Shown here: piece after piece, positions 1-10,345 of the stretch
How positions within the stretch are numbered: position 1 is the first letter of the stretch
Layout: each line of letters begins with the position of its first letter
Assembly: GCA_036937835.1 (NCBI GenBank)
Contig: CM072870.1
Coordinates: forward strand, 3,742,501 to 3,806,500
Direction of reading: 5' to 3'
Source: Pampus argenteus
Lineage: Eukaryota > Chordata > Actinopteri > Scombriformes > Stromateidae
Length of the DNA: 64,000 nucleotides
Notes under the pieces: generated by a model
Seen by the model: the letters and a program-made list of their open reading frames with translations, nothing else
Database searches by the model: none
What the model was told of the DNA's origin: nothing
Translations under genes and position numbers: made by a program

Positions 1-117
1 GCACATGGAGTGTTAATGAGCCAATGACATCACTGGCCATGTGACTGCCTCCACAGAGGTTAAATACCTGGGTTTCTACACCAGCTAGTTGGACTAGTCC
101 CAGCCTAGTCAAGCGAG

Positions 118-160
118 CATGAACTGATGAAGCCTCTTGGATGAGAGGTGAAACGTCTTC
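118..160 (+). ncRNA. Hammerhead-ribozyme-like motif (copy 1)
   Basis: The conserved boxes CTGATGA (124-130) and GAAAC (150-154) are separated by a stem II candidate in which CCTCT pairs with AGAGG around a TGGATG loop. Penelope-like elements are known to carry hammerhead motifs in their terminal repeats, which supports the reading. Stems I and III are short here and cleavage activity cannot be judged by eye. Confidence 0.5.
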
Positions 161-698
161 AAAGACAAATAACCAAGTCCAGTTGCGATCGATTTAATCT
201 ACTTGAGATAGTTAATCATGATTTTTTTTTAGCACGGCCTTGCGTGCATTACACTAGATAGCAGCAGAATGATGCTAATCATATGACTATTACAGCGCTG
301 TACAGCGCTTATGTTACAGCGTATTCCAAGATCGATTCAATATCTTCTACATGTAATACCCCATAATGATAACTTAAAAAAGACAAAATAAAATGGAGCC
401 AGATGAAACCAATCCTGCGATGTGACTTCCCTGTTCACTTGCATACCAACCACAGAGGCTTTGGAAACAATGAGAGAGTGACTTACACATGACAACTCTC
501 TCCAGGACAGAACAAAACTTAGACCAGAACAGATATGCCTACTCCTGGATTTATGCCTTAACACCACATATTTCCAGTTCAATGGCAAATTTTACAGACA
601 GAAACATGACTGTGCCATGGGTTCCCCAGTATCCCCCATTGTGGCCAATCTGTACATTGAGGAGATGGAACGCAGGGCCCTGAACTCCTTTAAAGGAG

Positions 699-882
699 GT
701 GAGCCTGTGAATATTCTCATTCATCCAGGTCATAGTTATCTCAAGTAGATTAAATCGAACGCAACTGGACTTGGTTGAACTGATGAAAAATGGATGGGGT
801 GAAACATCTTCACGATGAGAGGTGAAACGTCTTCAAAGACAAATAACCAAGTCCAGTTGCGTTCAATTTAATCTACTTGAGA
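699..882 (+). mobile_element. Small hairpin element with hammerhead boxes, nested in PLE copy 1
   Basis: A 184-bp insert interrupts the reverse-transcriptase frame between the GSPVSP and YVDD motifs. It is flanked by the 13-bp direct repeat TCCTTTAAAGGAG (686-698 and 883-895), a target-site duplication. Its arms at 738-776 and 845-883 are inverted repeats of 39 bp with one mismatch. The 68-base loop holds CTGATGA (780-786) and GAAAC (801-805). Unlike the terminal-repeat motif, the bases between these boxes do not form a clear stem II, so this hammerhead may be decayed. The same insert is at 7042-7225. Confidence 0.7.
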
Positions 883-1525
883 TCCTTTAAAGGAGTAACA
901 CCGAGCCACTGGTTCAGATATGTGGATGACACATTGGTCAAGATCAAAACCCAAGAAGTGCAAGCCTTTACTGAACACATCAACTCAGGCACAAGGGGAA
1001 GAACATGAGCACCTGAGGGATGCCCTCAAAACTTGTGGTTATCCCAGTTGGGCCTTTGTGAAAACTGCAGCTGGCTCCAGAAAAAACACCAACAAGGGGG
1101 TTGAGAAAGAAAAACAAGACAAAAGAAACAACATAGTCATTCCATATGTATCTGGGGTATCAGAGAAACTCAGGAGGATCTTTAATAAGCACCGTATCCC
1201 TGTGTATTTCAAACCCAGCAACACACTCAAACAGAGACTGGTTCAACCCAAAGACAGAACACCACACACTCAGAAAAACACTCTGGTGTATGCAGTACAG
1301 TGGAAAGAGGAATGCAAAGACCTCTACATTGGGGAAACTAAGCAACCACTGCACAAGCGCATGTACCAACACAGGAGGCCCAACTCCTCAGGCCTAGACT
1401 CTGCAGTCTACTTACACCTCAAGGAGAAAGCTCACTCCTCAGACAGCAATGTTCACATCCTGGACAGAGAGGATAGATGGTTTGAAAGAGGAGTAAAAGA
1501 AGTTATTTGCACCCTGTTCTCACAG

Positions 1526-4500
1526 ATATGTTAAAGGCTACGACCCTGACAACTTGCTGTTAATTGACCCAGAAACGGCAGAGATCAAACTTCAGCAGAC
1601 CCCAGACAGAGAGTCACCATTCGTGGTGAATGGAACCTACTACGCTGAAATACTGAGCCTTACGCAGGGTAAGTTCTGCTTGGGTATTTATGAACTTCGG
1701 ACGTTTGGGGTTGTCGAGAAAGTAAAGATTTTGACCACAAACAAACAAAACATTTTATGTCACATTACTCCTAGAAGCGTGAATGATTTGGATGAACTTT
1801 CTGATCACACTGAGAATCAACACCCTCTATGCAGCTACTGCATATGGAGCTTTCAGGCACTCTCAGCTGTGGTCTGGTTTGTTGGTCAGATAAACAATTC
1901 ACTGTGGATGGTTTATAGTCCACCAGATTTGGGATTTCTATTGTTGACTGCTTTTTTTTTTTTTTCTGATTTCCCCAGATTTACCTGTGAAGGTGGCCAC
2001 AGGAACAATAGCGCTGCAGGTGGGAGATGTAAATGATAACTGCCCCATACTGACCAACCACATAGAGTACGTCTGCTCAGACACTGATGTGTTTAACATC
2101 ACAGCAGAGGATGAGGATGGAGACCCAAACTCTGCCCCTTTTGCCTTCAACATTGTGGCTGAGAAGAGCACTGGGAAGTGGACGGTCCAACCTTTAAGTG
2201 GTATGGATACTTTTTCACTTGTTAATATTAGCGGTTTGTGTCAACATTATTGTGTCATCAAAACCTTCACCCTGTGATAACCTTCAGGAAGTAACTGTGA
2301 TAAAGAGTGGTTCATGTAAAAGAAACGTTTCACATGCAAGTACATATGTTATGTTACAGTCCTACTGACACTCATTCAACACTAACATCAAATACACAAA
2401 TACCTACCATATGTTTCTGCTGTGGAATAGTAAGACTCATCTCTTTCTTTCTCTTAGATACCAGTGCATCCCTTAGGGCTTTGAAACCACTTTGGCCTGG
2501 TTATTACCAGGTTTCTCTCATCATCCAGGACCAGCAGGAGTTTGCCTGCCCTGAACCTCAGCTCCTGGAACTATACGTGTACTCTTGTGAGGGAGGAAAG
2601 ACCTACACGGGTGGACAAGGAGCCTTCCTCAAGGAATCCACATTTGGAGGAGCAGGAATAGGGACAATGATCCTGGGACTTTTGACACTGCTTTGTGAGT
2701 ATAAATTAAGTTAGCATGACATGGAGCCTCAGAAATACACCAGGACTACTGTTTGAATAGGCCAAAGTTATTACAGACAGATGCTGTAGTTTTGGATTAA
2801 AACTCGATAATCTATCCTATGGTTAATAATAAAGTGTAAAAACCGAGTTAACTTTGCTGTATTTGAAATGTTTCCATGTTATAATTTATTGAATTATTTG
2901 TATTATTTTTGCCCTGCATTACGGTTGTGTATTTCAGTTATAGGTCTCTTACTGATAGCCTGCTCCTGTGGGGGAGTGGCAGGTACCTTCGTTGAGCTCC
3001 CTGTTGAAACCACAGAACACATGATTGTCTATCACACAGAGAGCCGAGGAGAGAACAAGGTAAAACATATACTGCGAACCAGACGGGATTACTAGCTTGA
3101 TTTTTCCTGAATGTGATGTTTTGGTATTATTGTGTCCTGCATGTTGAAAACATCACATAAAGAAGGGATTGCAGATGCTAGAATATAAGGTTACACAAGG
3201 TAAGGTCATCTGAGGTCACCTTAATATAATACTTCTGTGTGTTTGTCAGCCAGGAAACAAATTTAAATCCAGCTCAATTATATATTAATAAAACAGTTAT
3301 TCAAAAAGCAGAGTTTGCCAATCGTAATCACTATCTAAAATTCATACCTGCTAAAGGCTTTCCCTGTTATTATAATTCCTTAGAGTCACATGGAGCCACA
3401 TCTAGGCTCTCTAATTACAGGGAAGTGATACAATTATACTTGGCTCACTGGTCTGTGTACCATGATAAAATCTTGCTAAACCAGCCCGAGGTCGTTGCAA
3501 GAAAAACAACAAACCTTGTGGCACTGTTCACATAATTCTGGTCTTTCACAGCTTTGTATCTCACACGTCTTCCTAGTTTATGTCATGCAAAGAGGGTCCA
3601 AAAGAATCGTCAAATATACGCAGGTGTCCTATTATTTAAAACAATCCAAAAGGTCTGTTTAATTTTGATTATTTCGTTTGCTTTAGGATATTCCTCTACT
3701 TAATTTTCAAGCCCAGATGACACCCGCTGCCATATCTGCTGTACAGGCCAGAAAAATGGCTTCAATCCCCAAAGCAGCAATCCCGAAATCAGGCGGCAAC
3801 AGCATGGTCCAGAAGAGCGATTTTACACAGTACAAGGAGAGCGGGAGAGAGATGTACTCTGCTGCAATGGAGGAACAACTTCTGTTCCTGCAGAAGGAGC
3901 AACTTCTGCAGTATGAAGGCATTGATGACATTGCGCTCCCTGATGTGTTCCTGCATCAGTACTACTCCCAGGTGAGAAACATACAGAACAGAGCAGAGGA
4001 GGTAAAGCATGCAACCATTGAACAGACACAGCAAATAAGCTACTCTATATTTTTGTTAATGTTATTTGGTTTATAAAATGTCAGAAAGTTTAAAAAAAAC
4101 AAAAAAAACAAGGCGACATCCTCCACCTGCACCTCCCTCACTGATACCAAACAGTCAGACCCAGCTACGAAGTGGAATGAGGCATATCAGGAGTGCCTAT
4201 TTCCTTCAGAAAAAGTCACGTAGACAGTGAGTGAGTCACAGTTGGTGAACTTCTACAGCCTGCAGCTTGAAAGTCTACTGTTTAAATCATCAGTTGTGTC
4301 AACTACTGTGAATGCTTCATTTACAATGTTTTTTTTTTTTTTTTTTTTACTTTCCCAAGCTTAAATGGATGTATGTTCATGTTGTTCTTTGTGGGGATGT
4401 AGAAAAAGAAATAAATTGGCCTGTTTCAGACTGAGGCTGAACTGAATGAGTGCACAAAGAGCCAGTAAATCATGTCAAAGACAGTTGAGTAGTGTAATAC

Positions 4501-5857
4501 ATCCCCTTTAAACGATATCCTCAGTATTACTTTATATAGAAACAACATAGTACATACTTACTTGACATACGGTAGATCGTGTTTAGCAAGACTTGTTAAG
4601 CTTTATGTGTTCATGGTCTAAACTGCTAATCTCAGAGGAACATGCATTTTATTCTATTCAGTCATAGGTGGAATAGCCACGCTTTCAGCTGTGGTAGTGA
4701 CAGCTGATGAGTGAACGTTATAAATCAAACTGTTTCCTTGAGCACATTGATTCCGGTAATTAAGTTTTCAGTGCTGCTTGTCAGGCTGTGCTGGTTTCGT
4801 GGTTTGATGAAGAAGTGGCAGTGTCAAGAGTAACATGTCTTTCATCGTCTTTGTGTTAATGTCGATCTCTATGCAGAAGGCGAGTTGTGCAGCGGAGAAG
4901 CAAGCAGCGTGGGATTGTCAGTTGGAGTATGACTATGAGGGCCAGGGCTCATCTGCTGGTTCAATGGGCTGTTGCAGCATCCTGGAGTTTGATGATGATG
5001 ACCTCCAGTTCCTTGATGACCTCGAACCAAAGTTTAAAACCCTGGCTGACCTCTGTTCTCCTGCTAGACCTCCGCCACCTTCGACAGCTGAGAGTGTTGT
5101 CATTCCACAAATGGATAAAGTTGACCATATTGTTGTGCCCTCACTGGAAACTGAACAGCTTAACGTCCGTGGCAAGATCCTTGAAGATCACCAAAATGTC
5201 AGCGTCAGCCAGTCAGCGTCCAGTCTCAAGAGCTTTAACAGAACAACCACCAGCAACATGCATAGCCAGTTATCACACAGCTCTAACATCATGGCTCACT
5301 CAACTCCCATCAGCTCTTATACCACTGCTATGCTGCCCTCTGCTGGTCAGCAGTTTCAACTGCAACAACAGCCTGTCTACTACACCACTACACCTGTGCT
5401 GCAGCAGATGCACTACATAGTCCAGCCACAGCTTCAGAGCACAGTGTTGCTGCAGGCGCCTGTCAACAATCTGCAGGGTATGATTCTACTTAATGAGCAC
5501 CCGGGACACACTGAGCACATCCTGAACGGGGGAAACACCACTGGGACTTTAACTTTTGGTCGAATCCGGCTAAAGAGTGCGTCAGAGAAGAACCAGGGAG
5601 TGGGTACATGCTTAAGGTCTGAAGGCCCAGGACCGGTGATGCATGTCAGGAGGAGTTGTCGGATCAAGTCAGAGGGAGGAGCTAGGACTGGGCAGTGTCA
5701 TACTAACACACGGATGCTGCCAGTTGCTCAGAACATCACACTGATAGATGGACAAATTGGTGTGGGAGCAGCAGAGTATGAAGAAGAAGGGCAGGTATTC
5801 ACAGAAAGAGTTGAGAAGAGAAGAACAGCGTTGACGGCAACAGCAGAGACGCTTTAA
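1526..5857 (+). CDS. Desmoglein-2-like desmosomal cadherin, 3' part (5' exons outside window)
   Basis: Coding exons: 1526-1668, 1979-2200, 2458-2694, 2938-3059, 3687-3971, 4877-5857. All have AG/GT borders and compatible phases. The product is a single-pass desmosomal adhesion protein. The visible part runs from the fourth cadherin repeat (EC4, ending in the calcium motif DVNDNCP) through a cysteine-containing extracellular anchor and a transmembrane helix (GTMILGLLTLLFIGLLLIAC) into the cytoplasm. The last exon starts the plakoglobin-binding segment (GQGSSAGSMGCCSILEF, DDLEPKFKTLADLC) and ends in a Ser/Thr/Gln-rich tail. The first two exons are 143 and 222 bp, the same lengths as the matching exons of the complete desmoglein at 10346-24770, so the genes are tandem paralogues. 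Desmoglein is preferred to desmocollin because of the long tail. The intron before exon 1526 keeps only 23 bases of non-PLE sequence. The gene's 5' half cannot be assessed. Confidence 0.85.
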
Positions 5858-6021
5858 AATTCAGTGTGAAATGCATTATCATGTAATAAGCTGTTTAATT
5901 GTTTTTGTACTGACACAGCAACAGACTAATAAGATTGGTTGATCTTTTTATTGTTTGAATGAGTGGAATAGAAAGTAAAAGGGTTGGCCTCAGGTCTAAA
6001 ACCATGTGACGCCAGTTAATT

Positions 6022-6027
6022 ATTAAA
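6022..6027 (+). terminator. Possible poly(A) signal of the partial desmoglein-like gene
   Basis: ATTAAA lies 165 bases after the stop codon at 5857 and just before the repeat block at 6061. No canonical AATAAA occurs between them. Confidence 0.35.
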
Positions 6028-6060
6028 ACACTAAATGTCAGAAAAATTATAGTTAATCAT

Positions 6061-6550
6061 AAGCCTGTGAATATTCTCATTCATCCAGGTCATAGTTTTC
6101 TCAAGTAGATTAAATCGATCGCAACTGGACTTGGTTATTTGTCTGTACCATCTATCTTCAATTTACAATGCTACCCTTTCATCTCTTCCCAGGAGATTCA
6201 GCAACTTAGCCTCTAAGAACAACAGCCATTCACAAAAGGACCCATGTGACTAACGACTGTCATTACAACACAATAGAACACTAACGAAGTCGAAACTAAC
6301 TTTCTACCACCCCCAACGACTGTCACTCAACGACTGTCGTTGGGCACATGGAGTGTTAATGAGCCAATGACATCACTGGCCATGTGACTGCCTCCACAGA
6401 GGTTAAATACCTGGGTTTCTACACCAGCTAGTTGGACTAGTCCCAGCCTAGTCAAGCGAGCATGAACTGATGAAGCCTCTTGGATGAGAGGTGAAACGTC
6501 TTCAAAGACAAATAACCAAGTCCAGTTGCGATCGATTTAATCTACTTGAG
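6061..6550 (+). mobile_element. Hammerhead-bearing terminal-repeat element with 12-bp target duplication
   Basis: The 490-bp unit is flanked by the direct repeat ATAGTTAATCAT (6049-6060 and 6551-6562). It starts with AAGCCTGTGAATATTCTC and ends with CTACTTGAG. Perfect 45-bp inverted arms lie at 6100-6144 and 6506-6550. The interior (6148 onward) repeats the 3' end of the neighbouring PLE: the endonuclease C-terminal codons, the 3' UTR and the hammerhead-like motif. A similar stretch closes the PLE at 7901-8307 with a few per cent difference. It can be read as a solo Penelope pseudo-LTR or as a non-autonomous element moved by PLE machinery. The 12-bp duplication supports independent insertion. 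Confidence 0.7.
6461..6503 (+). ncRNA. Hammerhead-ribozyme-like motif (copy 2)
   Basis: CTGATGA at 6467-6473 and GAAAC at 6493-6497 flank the CCTCT/AGAGG stem with a TGGATG loop. The sequence is the same as at 118-160, and it lies inside the loop of the 45-bp inverted repeat of the element at 6061-6550. Confidence 0.5.
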
Positions 6551-7041
6551 ATAGTTAATCATGATTTTTTTTTAGCACGGCCTTGCGTGCATTACACTAG
6601 ATAGCAGCAGAATGATGCTAATCATATGACTATTACAGCGCTGTACAGCGCTTATGTTACAGCGTATTCCAAGATCGATTCAATATCTTCTACATGTAAT
6701 ACCCCATAATGATAACTTAAAAAAGACAAAATAAAATGGAGCCAGATGAAACCAATCCTGCGATGTGACTTCCCTGTTCACTTGCATACCAACCACAGAG
6801 GCTTTGGAAACAATGAGAGAGTGACTTACACATGACAACTCTCTCCAGGACAGAACAAAACTTAGACCAGAACAGATATGCCTACTCCTGGATTTATGCC
6901 TTAACACCACATATTTCCAGTTCAATGGCAAATTTTACAGACAGAAACATGACTGTGCCATGGGTTCCCCAGTATCCCCCATTGTGGCCAATCTGTACAT
7001 TGAGGAGATGGAACGCAGGGCCCTGAACTCCTTTAAAGGAG

Positions 7042-7225
7042 GTGAGCCTGTGAATATTCTCATTCATCCAGGTCATAGTTATCTCAAGTAGATTAAATCG
7101 AACGCAACTGGACTTGGTTGAACTGATGAAAAATGGATGGGGTGAAACATCTTCACGATGAGAGGTGAAACGTCTTCAAAGACAAATAACCAAGTCCAGT
7201 TGCGTTCAATTTAATCTACTTGAGA
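7042..7225 (+). mobile_element. Small hairpin element with hammerhead boxes, nested in PLE copy 2
   Basis: Same insert as 699-882. The target duplication TCCTTTAAAGGAG is at 7029-7041 and 7226-7238; the inverted arms are at 7081-7119 and 7188-7226. It begins with GTGAGCCTGTGAATATTCTC, the same left terminus as the 490-bp element at 6061. The reading frame is coherent on both sides of the insert. Confidence 0.7.
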
Positions 7226-7262
7226 TCCTTTAAAGGAGTAACACCGAGCCACTGGTTCAGAT

Positions 7263-8039
7263 ATGTGGATGACACATTGGTCAAGATCAAAACCCAAGAA
7301 GTGCAAGCCTTTACTGAACACATCAACTCAGGCACAAGGGGAAGAACATGAGCACCTGAGGGATGCCCTCAAAACTTGTGGTTATCCCAGTTGGGCCTTT
7401 GTGAAAACTGCAGCTGGCTCCAGAAAAAACACCAACAAGGGGGTTGAGAAAGAAAAACAAGACAAAAGAAACAACATAGTCATTCCATATGTATCTGGGG
7501 TATCAGAGAAACTCAGGAGGATCTTTAATAAGCACCGTATCCCTGTGTATTTCAAACCCAGCAACACACTCAAACAGAGACTGGTTCAACCCAAAGACAG
7601 AACACCACACACTCAGAAAAACACTCTGGTGTATGCAGTACAGTGGAAAGAGGAATGCAAAGACCTCTACATTGGGGAAACTAAGCAACCACTGCACAAG
7701 CGCATGTACCAACACAGGAGGCCCAACTCCTCAGGCCTAGACTCTGCAGTCTACTTACACCTCAAGGAGAAAGCTCACTCCTCAGACAGCAATGTTCACA
7801 TCCTGGACAGAGAGGATAGATGGTTTGAAAGAGGAGTAAAAGAAGCCATCTATGTGAAATTAGAAAAACCATCCCTAAACAGAGGAGGAGGTCTGAGACA
7901 CCATCTATCTCCAATTTACAATGCTGCCCTTTCATCTATTCCCAGGAGATTCAGCAACTTAGCCTCTAAGAACAACAGCCATTCACAAAAGACCCCATGT
8001 GACTCTAACGACTGTCGTTATAACACAATAGAACACTAA
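7263..8039 (+). pseudogene. PLE polyprotein remnant with GIY-YIG endonuclease
   Basis: The frame is 258 codons long. The first roughly 25 codons are out of frame with the reverse transcriptase, so the ATG at 7263 is not a true start. The later part is in frame with the family: a linker rich in Lys/Arg (QDKRNNIVIPYVSG), then the nuclease with YAVQ, LYIGETKQPLHKRM, HRRPNSSG, HILDREDRWFERGVKEA and a C-terminal LNRGGGLRHHLSP. In Penelope-like elements this domain nicks the target DNA. The RT core upstream is deleted and interrupted, so the protein cannot be made intact. Confidence 0.75.
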
Positions 8040-8214
8040 CGAAGTCGAAACTAACTTTCACCACCCCCAACGACTGTCACTAAACGACTGTCGTTGGGCA
8101 CATGGAGTGTTAATGAGCCAATCACATCACTGGCCATGTGACTGCCTCCACAGAGGTTAAATACCTGGGTTTCTACACCAGCTAGTTGGACTAGTCCCAG
8201 CCTAGTCGAGCTAG

Positions 8215-8257
8215 CATGAACTGATGAAGCCTCTTGGATGAGAGGTGAAACGTCTTC
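8215..8257 (+). ncRNA. Hammerhead-ribozyme-like motif (copy 3, PLE 3' terminal repeat)
   Basis: CTGATGA at 8221-8227 and GAAAC at 8247-8251 flank the CCTCT/AGAGG stem II candidate. The motif lies 50 to 85 bases from the 3' end of the element, as in the other terminal-repeat copies. Confidence 0.5.
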
Positions 8258-8498
8258 AAAGACAAATAACCAAGTCCAGTTGCGATCGATTTAATCTCCT
8301 TGAGATACTGTTACAATTATCATTCATTGTAACCATTTTTCATTTTAACATTCATGTAATTCATTGTGAGTGTACAATATGTGTGTGTTGATTTGTTCTG
8401 TACATGTGACATCATTGCACGTCTGTCCGTCCTGGGAGAGGGATCCCTCCTCTGTGGCTCTTCCTGAGGTTTCTTCCACCTTTTTCCCTGTTAAAAGC

Positions 8499-8888
8499 AG
8501 GGGTGGAAAGTAACGAAGTACATTACTCGCGTTACTGTAATTGAGTAGCTTTTTTGTGTACTTGTACTTCTTCAAGTACTTTTTGAAAAGTGTAATTTTA
8601 CTTTTACTTAAGTATGTTTTCTTTTAAGTAATGTACTTTTGTACATTTTTCATCACAATCGTTACTGAGTAAAAAAAAAAAAAAGGAAAGGAAAGGAAAA
8701 AAACAGAATCGGGGAGCCGCATTCTGCTCAACTCGTTTCCGCACATAATAAAACTTGCTCTGAAGCTCAACACTGGCCTGCCTGCGTCAGCTGCCTGCGA
8801 GCGGCTGTTCAGTTGTGCCGGCCTGCTGTTTACTCCCAAGCGAGCGAGGATAGACTCAAATAATGAAAACCAACTGCTGCTGAGACTC
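8499..8888 (+). mobile_element. hAT-type DNA transposon remnant with transposase C-terminus
   Basis: 8499-8670 is the repetitive GTGGAAAGTAACGAAGTAC block found widely in fish. At 8763-8888 one frame encodes a typical hAT dimerisation tail: LNTGLPASAACERLFS, AGLLFTPKRARIDSNN, ENQLLLRL. Only the last about 40 residues survive and the stretch upstream has stops, so this is a dead fragment. It lies between the two desmoglein genes. Confidence 0.7.
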
Positions 8889-10230
8889 ATAGGCGTAATT
8901 TACACGGGGATAGGGGGGTCATGACCCCCCCAATAATCAGATCCAACCAATATAACCCCCCCAATATAATCACATCATTCCGATTAATAAATGTATTAAT
9001 TATTTTGCATGAACAATGTGTTGATTTGTTTCCTTATTAACTGTATTTACCATAAAAACCGTAGCATCTCTAATCATCTGGTAATGTAGTTTTTTGGTGG
9101 GCAAGTTTTTCCTCACCCGAACCGAGGATCTAAGGACAGAGGGTGTCACTCCCTGTACAGATTGTAAAGACATCCACTCTCATCCCCCTCGTTAAATTTC
9201 CAGAATCTATGAATATAGAAATATATTTCATTTCAGAAGTTTAACATTTTATGACGAATTATGCGTCAAGCCTTTACTGAAGGTTGCATCAGTGTGGGAT
9301 CTTATCACAAGTAACTATCTATGTGTTTCTTGTTGAGTTTCAATACACACATCATTTTTAACACCACCCGTCACATGGATTAAACCCAGTAAGATGTCAG
9401 TTGTTTTGAATATTGCATTAACGAAAAATAAAACGGGAATTATGCATCATTTTGTGTTTATCTGTTTTGCAGAGAACCATGGAGGTGTGTTTTGGTGTGA
9501 AGAGTCCACAACCAATTAAACTGTCAATATGCCTTCAAACTATGCTGACGAGCCTGTTTTATATTAGTGTCAGGTAATGTTTTGACATGTTTTTCAGTTG
9601 TTTTTTTCTCATAAAAAAAAAACTATAGTATTTCTCATATTGAATACAATTTGAAGCCTTAAGTTTATTAACCCTGTAATGCCAGAGTCCAGAAATAATG
9701 GACAGAAAATTCTGATTTCTTGAATATAGAATCTTTATTTGGCCCTCTCACAATTATATTTTTTTCTTTTTCATTTGTATCGTACTGTTTTTGAGGAAAT
9801 AAAACAGAGGAAGGAGTAAGGATTGACTGGCCAGCAAGTCTATGAAAGCAATATATGCAGAATACATCAAAACATGAATACAAAGAACAACGTGGTTTCA
9901 TTTAGGTTTCCACTATTACCTTAGATTATTTCCTTAATAGTTTGATAGTTTTACCTAACTGTAATGTTGTTTATGGGGTTTTTTTACCTTTCGGTCTGGT
10001 TGTTTTGAGAGATAGCCTTTGGCCCTGAGGCCTTACTCAAAACGCTTCAAACTATGTGGCAGCAAGCAGACACACCTTTGAGAAACATGCATGCCTTTGA
10101 CCGTTGAAGTTACAGCAGTGTACATGAACTCAGGGGAGGAGGGAGAATGGGATGGAAGGGATGAGAAAGAGGCTGCACATCGAGGAGTGGTTTGAAAGGA
10201 GGGACTGACATAGGCGTGTCTTTAACAGAA
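8889..10230. other. Intergenic sequence between the two desmoglein genes
   Basis: No coding exon is recognisable. It includes an 18-bp perfect palindrome of G6TCATGAC6 type at 8913-8930 and nearby poly-C runs that look like the end of another repeat. The remainder is AT-rich and featureless to the eye. Confidence 0.5.
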
Positions 10231-10232
10231 CT

Positions 10233-10240
10233 TATTTAAG
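10233..10240 (+). promoter_or_regulatory. Possible TATA-like box of the complete desmoglein gene
   Basis: TATTTAAG lies 106 bases before the ATG at 10346, with about 75 bases available for a 5' UTR. It is a position-supported guess only. Confidence 0.3.
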
Positions 10241-10345
10241 GGGCCTCAGTTTATTTATTCTGACTACCTGACTCAAGTCCCCCAGCAGGCTTTACACCCA
10301 GAACGGACAGCAGGACACTTATCTGGGCTAGCGCACGGTGTAAAC

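Larger units (their letters stand above)
1..1502 (+). mobile_element. Penelope-like retroelement, copy 1 (truncated at both ends)
   Basis: This stretch matches 6344-7845 throughout at a constant offset of 6343 bases, including every shared open frame. Position 1 falls inside the terminal repeat of the element. Around 495-698 it encodes part of a Penelope-type reverse transcriptase (GSPVSPIVANLYIEE). The YVDD catalytic motif follows near 918-932, after a small element inserted at 699-882. From about 990 it encodes a linker and the start of a GIY-YIG endonuclease (LYIGETKQ). The match to copy 2 stops at 1502, so the end of the endonuclease and the 3' terminal repeat are missing. It is a dead copy because of an internal deletion with a frame change after the YVDD region, the nested insertion and the lost 3' end. 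It sits in an intron of the desmoglein-like gene that follows. Confidence 0.85.
6790..8307 (+). mobile_element. Penelope-like retroelement, copy 2
   Basis: This is the more complete copy. Reverse-transcriptase codons start near 6838 (RPEQICLLLDLCLN) and run through GSPVSPIVANLYIEE. They are broken by the small insert at 7042-7225 and resume with the YVDDTLVK motif. After roughly 7330 there is a deletion and frame change, then a long frame for the linker and GIY-YIG endonuclease to the stop at 8039. The terminal repeat with hammerhead boxes occupies 7901-8307. Penelope-like elements are characterised by RT plus GIY-YIG endonuclease, terminal repeats and hammerhead motifs, all present here. The 5' part of the RT is missing, and 6563-6790 is AT-rich sequence I do not recognise. 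Confidence 0.85.

Noticed and set aside
1554..2036. 160-codon frame as a gene
   Set aside because: It is read-through of a desmoglein exon into its intron; the exon ends at the donor after 1668.
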